This document shows, one piece after another, positions 26,676 through 33,419 of a stretch of DNA of 33,419 nt. Below the pieces are notes generated by a model. It saw only the letters and a list, made by a program, of their open reading frames with translations. It searched no databases and was not told the DNA's origin. The stretch is from Acidobacteriota bacterium (lineage in GTDB: Bacteria > Acidobacteriota > Terriglobia > Terriglobales > Acidobacteriaceae): assembly GCA_025353435.1 (NCBI GenBank), contig JANXQR010000647.1, positions 1-33,419 of the forward strand, read 5' to 3'. Both the position numbers and the translations under genes were made by a program. The first letter of the stretch is position 1; every line of letters starts with the position of its first letter.

Positions 26676-28481
26676 ATGGCAGAATCAAAAGCACCACAAA
26701 TGCAGGCCACACTGGGTCTGACCGGGTTGACCAGCAACGCCATGGCTCTCATTGCTCCGGGCGCGTTTCTGTGGCTCACCTTCTTCATCCAGGCAACCAC
26801 AGGCGTCGCAGGACAGCCTTCCACGTCTCCGGCTATGTGGATGGGTATCTTTGCGGCTTTGCTGCTATGTCTGGCAACCGCAGTGGCTTACGCTGAGATC
26901 TCCAAGCTCTATCCTGGCACGGGGTCCAGCTACTACTACGCCGAGCAGGCGATGCTCTCCAAGGACGCGTCATTCAAGTACGCGCGTATCGCCAAATTTG
27001 TGGTGGGCTGGGGCTCTCATCTCTACTACTGGGTCTACCCGGGCGTGATGGTCGCCGTCACCGGCGTGTTCGTCGGCTACGTAGTCGGATTCCTGTTCCC
27101 CACCTTCCTCAGCGGCTCCAACCCTGGTCCACTGTTTATGGCTCTCGTTGCCGTGGTTTTCTCATTTTTCGTAGCGTGGATCGCTTCGAAGGGCGCAGGC
27201 GCGTCGACGGCCGTGAATCTGGCCATCAACGTGATTCAGATCTCCGCGCTCGTCCTGTTCAGCGTTCTCGCTCTCGGCTATCGCGCCAGCCACCCGGCCG
27301 GCGCCACTGGGCCCACCACCTTCCAGTACGATGCTCAGTCGCAGGCCACCTACACCTACCAGTTCGCGACCGCCAAAGATGGAACAACCATGCGCGATGC
27401 AAGTGGCATCCCAATGCCCTTGCTCGATAAAACCGGTAAGCCTACTGCATTCGTGATGGATTACCCCACCACAGACGCCACAGGCAACCTCCTCACTCAC
27501 CCCAACGCAGCCTCGGTCGTTGGCATCCACAAGATAAGTTACGTGTTTATTCAGGCCACCGTCGCCATCCTCATCCTGGTCGGCTTCGAATCGGTAACAG
27601 CGATGGGCGGGGAGGCCAAGAACCCAACCAAACACATCCCCATCGCCGTCATCGCATCGCTCCTCATACAAGGACTCTTCTGTTACTTGTTTGAGTACTT
27701 CGCTGCAAATTACTTCCTGAACTCCGGGTATACGATGCAATCAGCGACAGGCTCCGCGGCTCCAATCGGCGACATGATGATCATTGTCGGAGATGCGCTG
27801 CTGGGCCAGGGTAACGGCAAGTGGTTCATGCTGGCCGAGGCCTTCACCGTGTTCCTGGCGTTGATCGGCACCACGCTGGCTTGCATGAACACCGGCGCCC
27901 GCGTCACCTACGCAATGGGCAAGGACGACGAGGCTCCCGAGCACTTCGGCATGTTGCATGACAAGTCGCTCTCACCCCGTCGCGCTATCTGGACCCTGGC
28001 CGTCATCTCCGCCGCTATCGGCGTAGTTGCCGTATCCCTGGTGTTCGCAGATGCTTCGGCTCCGACGGACGCAACCATCGCAGCCCTGCCGCACGGTATC
28101 TTCTCTACCTTCGGCTACCTGCCGCACGACACCCTGGCCAAACTGCCCAACTCGCTGCTGACCATCACCCTGACTTCCAACTTCGGCACGTTCATCCTTT
28201 ACGCGCTCAGCTGTTTCCTGTGCATGGTCGCCTACCACAAGCGTCCGGACCACAACTTCCTGCTGCATACCCTGATCCCGGGATTCGGGCTGCTTGCCAA
28301 CCTCATTTGCATGGCCTTTTATCTCATCGGGCCGTTCTTCAACCTGGGCACCAAGATGGAACCTTTGAGCGCCCTGGGGATCTCCGGTGTTTGGGGCCTC
28401 TACGGCGCCTTCTACTTCATCAAGTCGTCGAAGAAGAAGGGCAAGGCAATGCTGATGGATAAGGCAGCCGTCACACAGTAG
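26676..28481 (+). CDS. APC-superfamily amino acid permease
   Basis: 601 aa. LGLTGLTSNAMALIAPGAFLWLTFF...AYAEISKLYPGTGSSYYYAEQA...ILILVGFESVTAMGGEAKNPTKHIPIAV are APC motifs; many TM helices. Confidence 0.93.
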   Translation: MAESKAPQMQATLGLTGLTSNAMALIAPGAFLWLTFFIQATTGVAGQPSTSPAMWMGIFAALLLCLATAVAYAEISKLYPGTGSSYYYAEQAMLSKDASFKYARIAKFVVGWGSHLYYWVYPGVMVAVTGVFVGYVVGFLFPTFLSGSNPGPLFMALVAVVFSFFVAWIASKGAGASTAVNLAINVIQISALVLFSVLALGYRASHPAGATGPTTFQYDAQSQATYTYQFATAKDGTTMRDASGIPMPLLDKTGKPTAFVMDYPTTDATGNLLTHPNAASVVGIHKISYVFIQATVAILILVGFESVTAMGGEAKNPTKHIPIAVIASLLIQGLFCYLFEYFAANYFLNSGYTMQSATGSAAPIGDMMIIVGDALLGQGNGKWFMLAEAFTVFLALIGTTLACMNTGARVTYAMGKDDEAPEHFGMLHDKSLSPRRAIWTLAVISAAIGVVAVSLVFADASAPTDATIAALPHGIFSTFGYLPHDTLAKLPNSLLTITLTSNFGTFILYALSCFLCMVAYHKRPDHNFLLHTLIPGFGLLANLICMAFYLIGPFFNLGTKMEPLSALGISGVWGLYGAFYFIKSSKKKGKAMLMDKAAVTQ

Positions 28482-28498
28482 CTCGTCACGCCTTCCAT

Positions 28499-28553
28499 CG
28501 GGTGGCTCTTTTCCATTCCCGCCTTTCAGGCGAAAATGGAAGAGTGCCACCCG
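28499..28553. repeat. Long imperfect hairpin (CGGGTGGC...GCCACCCG outer stem), REP-like element and/or terminator of the APC gene
   Basis: Outer arms 28499-28506/28546-28553 perfect, middle arms TTCCATT/AATGGAA (28511-28517/28535-28541), inner CGCCT-TTC-AGGCG (28520-28532). Begins 17 bp after the APC stop. No T-tract. Confidence 0.7.
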
Positions 28554-28626
28554 TTGGCATTTCCAGAGCTGCTTCGTTTAGAAAATCAAGTATCAAACTG
28601 GCAAATCTCTTCAGGCGGCGGCGCCC

Positions 28627-29433
28627 ATGTTAGATATTCAATTCGGACAGGCAAGCGATCCGGGTAAAGTTCGCACCAATAACGAGGATTCCCTGGGATC
28701 GTTCATCCCTGCGTCGCGCCATCAGGCCCGCGCGCTAGGATATCTGTTTGCAGTCGCCGACGGGGTCGGTGGCACAGATCTCGGCGAAGTGGCTTCCGCC
28801 ACTGCGATCAAAATCATCACTGAAGAATTTGCCCAGGCGCAGGAAGGGACGCTTCTGCCGGGTCTTCTGCCTCGCCTTGTGCAGCACGCGAATTCGGCCG
28901 TGCATGATTGCCGTCTCGAACCGCAGTACCGCGGTAAGAGTATGGCGACTACCGTTGTGACGTGCGCCCTCCGCTACGACACGGCCGTCGTGTCGCACGT
29001 GGGGGACTCGCGCTGTTACCTGATTCGCAAGGGGCAACTTCGCCAAGTGACTGACGATCACACGCTGGTGAATCAGCAGCGCAAGCTGGGTTTGATCTCG
29101 GCGGCGGATATTGCCGAAACAAATTCTCGCCATGTGCTGATCAAGTCTCTCGGCCCCGAGATGTTTGTCGCCCCGGAGACGTCCTCCGTTTCCCTACAGC
29201 CGGGAGACACGCTGGTGCTCTGCACCGATGGCCTTCACGATGAAATGCCGGGCCGCGAGTTGACCGCCATCGTCTCTCAACCGAACAAGGATCTGAATGA
29301 CATTGCCGCGGAGTTAGTGGCGCGCGCCGTTGAAATTGACGGGAACGACAATACCACCGCGCAAGTCATTCGCATTCGATCGGTAGAACAGGTGGGCATG
29401 TACCGAGGCCGCCCATACCGGCTACCCGCCTGA
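28627..29433 (+). CDS. PP2C-family protein serine/threonine phosphatase (Stp1-like)
   Basis: 268 aa. SDPGKVRTNNEDSLG, LFAVADGVGGTDLGEVAS, VSHVGDSRCYLIRKGQLRQVTDDHTLV, LVLCTDGLHDEM, NDNTTAQVIRI are the PP2C metal-binding motifs. Confidence 0.97.
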   Translation: MLDIQFGQASDPGKVRTNNEDSLGSFIPASRHQARALGYLFAVADGVGGTDLGEVASATAIKIITEEFAQAQEGTLLPGLLPRLVQHANSAVHDCRLEPQYRGKSMATTVVTCALRYDTAVVSHVGDSRCYLIRKGQLRQVTDDHTLVNQQRKLGLISAADIAETNSRHVLIKSLGPEMFVAPETSSVSLQPGDTLVLCTDGLHDEMPGRELTAIVSQPNKDLNDIAAELVARAVEIDGNDNTTAQVIRIRSVEQVGMYRGRPYRLPA

Positions 29434-29515
29434 CGCCCTTACGGTTTCCTTACCTTTTTGCGCCTGAATCCCGATAGAGTAACACTAGGCATTCCAGACA
29501 GGAGAACGGCGCGAA

Positions 29516-30490
29516 ATGGGCTTCCTCGACCCCCTTGAAGCGGGCGCAAAGATCGATTCCTATCGCATTGAGGCTCCCGTAGCGCGCAGCGGCATGGCCA
29601 GCATCTTCCGCGCCGTTGATACACGCGACAATCGCGTCGTCGCGCTCAAAATCCCTCACCCCGATATGGAAGCCGACCCCATTCTCTTCGACCGCTTTCA
29701 GCGTGAATCCGCCATCGGAGAAAAGCTCAACCATCCTCGTGTGATGCGCGTCTTCGGCGGCGAAAAGCGTTCGCGTATTTACATGGTCATGGAGTGGTGC
29801 GAGGGCCGCCTGCTGCGCCAGATTCTGGATGAGGGACGCATCGACCCTGATCGCGCCATCCGCATCACGGTAGCCGTGCTTGAAGCACTCGAATATATCC
29901 ATCAAAATGGCGTGGTTCACCGTGACCTGAAACCGGAGAACATCATGGTGGAATCCGATGACAATGTGAAGCTGATCGACTTTGGCATTGCCGGCGATAC
30001 CGCTGCCAAACGCCTGACCTATGCGAATCTGACTGCGGCTTTGGGCACTCCGAATTACATCTCGCCTGAGCAGGTGAAGGGAAAGCGCGGTGATGGCCGA
30101 TCTGATATTTACGCGATGGGCGTGATTCTTTACGAGATGCTTACGGGGCAGGTGCCATTCAAAGGCGCTTCACCAATGGAAGTGATCAATGACCGGCTGC
30201 TGAACTATCCCACGCCACCGAAAGTGATCGAGCCCTCGATTTCGCCACAGCTGCAGGAAGTGATCTATCGCGCGATGGAACGGGAACCCGGGAACCGTTA
30301 CGCACACGCACAAGAATTTGCACGAGATTTGCAACATTTGGATCAGGTGGGCGTGGAAGACCGGCCCGAATTGCATCTCTGGGAAAAGCGCAAGAGCCAT
30401 GGGCTGCGCAAGATTCTTTACTTTTCCGGATTGGCGCTCATTCCTGTTGCAATCCTCCTGCTGATGATGCTGATCGCACATCATCGTTAG
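29516..30490 (+). CDS. Hanks-type serine/threonine protein kinase with C-terminal TM anchor
   Basis: 324 aa. VALKIPHPD (Lys), GVVHRDLKPENIMVE, KLIDFGIAG, LGTPNYISPEQVKGKRGDGRSDIYAMGVILYEMLTGQVPF. C-terminal helix ILYFSGLALIPVAILLLMMLIA. Confidence 0.97.
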   Translation: MGFLDPLEAGAKIDSYRIEAPVARSGMASIFRAVDTRDNRVVALKIPHPDMEADPILFDRFQRESAIGEKLNHPRVMRVFGGEKRSRIYMVMEWCEGRLLRQILDEGRIDPDRAIRITVAVLEALEYIHQNGVVHRDLKPENIMVESDDNVKLIDFGIAGDTAAKRLTYANLTAALGTPNYISPEQVKGKRGDGRSDIYAMGVILYEMLTGQVPFKGASPMEVINDRLLNYPTPPKVIEPSISPQLQEVIYRAMEREPGNRYAHAQEFARDLQHLDQVGVEDRPELHLWEKRKSHGLRKILYFSGLALIPVAILLLMMLIAHHR

Positions 30491-30584
30491 TTGCCTTGCC
30501 TTTGAAATCTTCACGGTGTCCTTATGGTTCGGGCTCTAGGATTTAGGTGTCTGTTCGACACAATTTCCAGCCCTAAGGAGACCT

Positions 30585-31628
30585 ATGGCAAAGTACAAAC
30601 TTGAGTACATCTGGCTAGACGGGAAGACGCCGATTCCGGAACTGCGCGGCAAGACCCAGCTCAAGGATTTTGAGGCACCTCCCACTCTTGCCGATCTGCC
30701 CCTTTGGGGCTTTGACGGCAGCTCAACCATGCAGGCTGAAGGCAGCAAGTCCGACTGCATCCTCAAGCCCGTCGCACATTATCCCGACGCGAGCCGCAAG
30801 AGTGGGTACATCGTTCTGTGCGAAGTGATGCACCCGGATGGCACGCCGCACTCCACCAACTTTCGCGCCACTATTGAGAACGATCCTGACCTGTGGGTCG
30901 GTCTCGAGCAGGAATATTTCCTGTACAAGGATGGGCGTCCTCTGGGCTTCCCGAAAGACGGCTATCCCAACGTCCCGCAAGGCCCCTACTATTGCGGCGT
31001 CGGCTACAAGTACATGGGCAGCCTGGCCCGGACCATTGTCGAGGAACACCTCGAATTGTGTCTCGCGGCCGGCATCAATCATGAAGGCATCAACGCTGAA
31101 GTGGCCAAGGGACAATGGGAGTTTCAGATCTTCGCCAAAGGCTCCGCCAAGGCGGCTGACGATGTCTGGGTCGCTCGCTATCTGATGATGCGCCTCTGCG
31201 AGAAGTACGAAGTCGATCTCGTGCTCCATTGCAAGCCCATCAAGGGTGACTGGAATGGGTCGGGCATGCATACCAACTTCTCGACCAAGTACCTTCGCGA
31301 AGTGGGTGGCAAGGACTACCTTGAAGCTCTCATGAAGGCGTTCTCTGACAATATTCCTGAGCACATCGCCGTCTATGGCCCTGACAACCACCTCCGGTTG
31401 ACAGGACTGCACGAGACGCAAGCGATCGACAAGTTCAGCTACGGTCTTTCTGATCGCGGCGCGTCGATCCGGCTTCCCGTGAACTTCATCAAGAACGGCT
31501 ACAAGGGCTACCTGGAAGATCGCCGTCCCAACTCCGAAGCCGATCCTTATCAGATCATCTCGCGGATTCTCAAAACCGTTAACACCGTTCCCAAGCCTTC
31601 ACCAGTTGCGGAACTCGCCATGAAGTAG
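30585..31628 (+). CDS. glnII: Glutamine synthetase type II (eukaryote-like GSII)
   Basis: 347 aa. KLEYIWLDGKTPIPELRGKTQ, LPLWGFDGSSTMQAEGSKSDCILKP, WVGLEQEYFLY, GINHEGINAEVAKGQWEFQIF, GDWNGSGMHTNFST, RGASIRLPVNF. SD AAGGAG upstream. Confidence 0.96.
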   Translation: MAKYKLEYIWLDGKTPIPELRGKTQLKDFEAPPTLADLPLWGFDGSSTMQAEGSKSDCILKPVAHYPDASRKSGYIVLCEVMHPDGTPHSTNFRATIENDPDLWVGLEQEYFLYKDGRPLGFPKDGYPNVPQGPYYCGVGYKYMGSLARTIVEEHLELCLAAGINHEGINAEVAKGQWEFQIFAKGSAKAADDVWVARYLMMRLCEKYEVDLVLHCKPIKGDWNGSGMHTNFSTKYLREVGGKDYLEALMKAFSDNIPEHIAVYGPDNHLRLTGLHETQAIDKFSYGLSDRGASIRLPVNFIKNGYKGYLEDRRPNSEADPYQIISRILKTVNTVPKPSPVAELAMK

Positions 31629-31689
31629 TCAGGGGCGCTGCGAACCACTCGGTTCGATCGAACTCCTGGCAGAGACTGAAACGAAGGAA

Positions 31690-31718
31690 GGGGAAGCGTG
31701 ATGCGCTTCCCCTTTTTT
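31690..31718 (+). terminator. Rho-independent terminator downstream of glnII
   Basis: GGGGAAGCG-TGATG-CGCTTCCCC-TTTTTT: perfect 9-bp stem and 6-T tract, about 60 bp after the glnII stop. Confidence 0.95.
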
Positions 31719-31989
31719 ATTTCCCACTTTGAATCTGAGTTCCCTCGCTCGTCGCGCTAGCCTTCGATTTTGTTGATCGGATCGCTCTCTCCTGCCGAAA
31801 AATGATTTGTGCCAGCAGGGTCTCGTAACATTCCTGCTCTGAGCTAGCGGGAATCTGTGCCCTCACCTGGCAATGTCACGGTTTTTTGGGGTGACTTCGG
31901 ACGGGTTCCAGTCGCAGTTTGCTGGGCACTGCACTTGTTTGAACAGGCGCTGCAACCACGAGCGGCCGGCCCGATGCGGAGGAACCCTA

Positions 31990-32946
31990 ATGGCGGAAAA
32001 GAAGATGAATAAACACAAGCACGAACACTCGAACGGGAAGCCAACTTCCAAAGCCAACCACCAAGTGAACGGCATGGCCTCTGAGCCGGAAGCCCCCTTG
32101 CGTCTAGGCAAAGACTGCGATTACGACTGCGAAATCGCCAAGCTCCAGATCGAGCTGGTCAAGCTTCAGGAGTGGATCAAGTACGAAAAGCTGCGCGTCG
32201 TCGTCCTGTTTGAAGGCCGCGACGCCGCCGGCAAGGGCGGCTCCATCAAATGCATTTCCCAGTCGCTCAATCCCCGCGTTTGCCGCATCGTTGCCCTCGG
32301 CACGCCCTCTGAGCGTGAAAAATCCCAGTGGTACTTCCAGCGCTATGTCCCCCACCTGCCCGCCGCCGGTGAACTCGTCCTCTTCGACCGAAGTTGGTAC
32401 AACCGCGCGGGCGTCGAACGGGTCATGGGCTTCTGTACCGAGGCCGAGCATCAGGAATTCATGCACAGCTGTCCGGAATTTGAACGCATGCTCATTCGGT
32501 CCGGCATTACCCTCGTGAAATACTGGTTCTCCGTCAGCGACGAGGAACAGGAAAAGCGGTTCCAGGAGCGCATGATCAACCCCACCAAGCGGTGGAAGAT
32601 CAGCCCAATGGACCTGGAGTCGCGCAAGCACTGGGGCGATTATTCCCGCGCCAAGGACGAGATGTTTGCCGTGACCGACACCAAGGAATCTCCCTGGTTC
32701 GTCGTCAACTCCGAAGACAAAAAGTCCGCCCGCCTCAATGTCATCCGCCACCTGCTTTCGCTGATTCCCTATCGCGATCTGACTCCGGAATCCCTCACTT
32801 TGCCCCCGCTCGTGAAATCCGACTACGTCCGCCCGCCCATGCGGAATCAGCACTTCATCCCGGTGATTTACCAGCGCAAGCCCAGCAAAGCCAAAGAACT
32901 CAAGTCCCAATCCCATCCGCCGAAATCTCTTGCCGCTACCGCCTGA
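31990..32946 (+). CDS. ppk2: Polyphosphate kinase 2 family protein (PPK2)
   Basis: Track ORF starts at 31873; ATG at 31990 has a GGAGGA SD. VVVLFEGRDAAGKGGSIKCISQSLNPRVCRIVALGTPSEREKSQWYFQRYVPHLPAAGELVLFDRSWYNRAGVERVMGFC is the PPK2 core. His/Lys-rich N-terminus. Confidence 0.95.
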   Translation: MAEKKMNKHKHEHSNGKPTSKANHQVNGMASEPEAPLRLGKDCDYDCEIAKLQIELVKLQEWIKYEKLRVVVLFEGRDAAGKGGSIKCISQSLNPRVCRIVALGTPSEREKSQWYFQRYVPHLPAAGELVLFDRSWYNRAGVERVMGFCTEAEHQEFMHSCPEFERMLIRSGITLVKYWFSVSDEEQEKRFQERMINPTKRWKISPMDLESRKHWGDYSRAKDEMFAVTDTKESPWFVVNSEDKKSARLNVIRHLLSLIPYRDLTPESLTLPPLVKSDYVRPPMRNQHFIPVIYQRKPSKAKELKSQSHPPKSLAATA

Positions 32947-33056
32947 TTGCTGACTGAAGCCAGACTCTGGACGTCCGGCTCGCCCGACGGTTTATCCTTA
33001 TTGAGTCTCTCGTACACGGAGCGACCACCTCCACGAGAAACACGAAGAGGAGACAA

Positions 33057-33419
33057 ATGTCGACAGATTACCGGAATTTTCTGGCCCTTCCGTATGAAGA
33101 GTTGGAAGAACTCAATTTGCAAGCCAAGGCCGACCGCCTTAATCGCGTTTCTGTCGATGAGATCCGCGAAAAGCGCCTGAAGTACCTCAAGGATGAGAAG
33201 CGGATCAAGGCCGTCACCGTGTTGTTCAGCGACCTTGAAGGCCGTCTGCACCTGCTGGACTACGACAAGAAGTTTCTGCTCGGCGCCTACGAGAATCTGA
33301 CCTTTGACGGCTCCTCCATCCGCGGGTTTACTGCCCAAAAAGAGAGCGACCTGCGTCTCGGCATCGACTGGACCGCGTTCTACTGGGTGCCGGCCGACGT
33401 GTTCGGCAACGGAAAAGTG
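33057..33419 (+). CDS. glnA: Glutamine synthetase type I family, N-terminal part (partial, runs off right edge)
   Basis: Own translation from ATG at 33057 with an AGAGGAG SD: MSTDYRNFLALPYEELEELNLQAKADRLNRVSVDEIREKRLKYLKDEKRIKAVTVLFSDLEGRLHLLDYDKKFLLGAYENLTFDGSSIRGFTAQKESDLRLGIDWTAFYWVPADVFGNGKV. LTFDGSSIRGF is a GSI motif. Not in the ORF track. Confidence 0.9.
   Translation, partial: MSTDYRNFLALPYEELEELNLQAKADRLNRVSVDEIREKRLKYLKDEKRIKAVTVLFSDLEGRLHLLDYDKKFLLGAYENLTFDGSSIRGFTAQKESDLRLGIDWTAFYWVPADVFGNGKV

Noticed and set aside
28554-28572. TTGGCATTTCCAGAGCTGC as a sigma54 promoter for the PP2C gene
   Set aside because: GG-N10-GC spacing is present, but the -12 block (GAGCT) matches only GC; too weak compared with the 9098-9113 candidate.
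30723-31421. 232-aa minus-strand ORF in glnII, and 270-aa minus ORF 32104-32916 in ppk2, 192-aa minus ORFs in the APC gene
   Set aside because: Antisense shadows of highly conserved enzymes; composition follows the codon structure of the sense gene.
31873-31989. 39-codon N-terminal extension of PPK2 (MSRFFGVTSDGFQSQF...)
   Set aside because: The ATG at 31990 has a good GGAGGA SD and begins the Lys/His-rich leader typical of PPK2. The extension looks like untranslated leader.
32868-33338. 156-aa minus-strand ORF at the ppk2/glnA junction
   Set aside because: Antisense to the C-terminus of ppk2 and the N-terminus of the edge glutamine synthetase, which has an SD and a clear GS motif.
1-33419. 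CRISPR arrays, tRNA/rRNA genes, transposases, integrases, toxin-antitoxin, restriction or retron-like modules
   Set aside because: Looked for but found no regularly spaced repeats, cloverleaf-like genes, or recognisable defence or mobile-element protein motifs on either strand.

Overview
The window looks like a chromosomal segment of an Acidobacteriota (Terriglobia-like) genome. The main indicators are two ABC permeases that look like the acidobacterial duplicated-permease family (ADOP), a protein carrying the acidobacterial VWFA-related domain, and a PadR regulator with a TATCTG-type operator. I see six blocks. (A) 1-9083, minus strand: an HlyD/MacA-type adaptor, a DUF1624-like membrane protein, an ABC ATPase, two ADOP/MacB-type permeases and a second ABC ATPase cut by the left edge. 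It is preceded by a sigma54-like -24/-12 element and a perfect GTGTCCG-type dyad. (B) A thiolase at 9264-10451. (C) 10706-18615, plus strand: an envelope cluster of a VWFA fusion, a stand-alone paralogue of its N-terminal domain, a barrel-less POTRA protein, a DUF421 protein and a duplicated-domain secreted protein. (D) 18616-19810: a PadR regulator with a tandem dyad operator over its promoter, translationally coupled to a two-TM sensor-like protein. (E) 19826-24711, minus strand: an acyl-CoA synthetase-ACP-PlsC fusion and a KdpE-like/histidine kinase pair. (F) 25296 to the end, plus strand: a BBP2-like porin, an APC permease, a PP2C phosphatase, a Ser/Thr kinase, GSII, PPK2 and the start of a GSI-type glutamine synthetase. 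I saw no rRNA, tRNA, CRISPR array, phage or transposase. Nothing is an obvious new defence system. The candidates most worth follow-up are the regulatory architecture of the ABC operon, the paralogous VWFA/envelope cluster, the PadR plus sensor-only protein pair, and the nitrogen/polyphosphate/phospho-signalling cluster. Two real genes at the window edges (1-586 minus, 33057-33419 plus) are missing from the supplied ORF track because they are open-ended. No searches were run; family names come from motif recognition.
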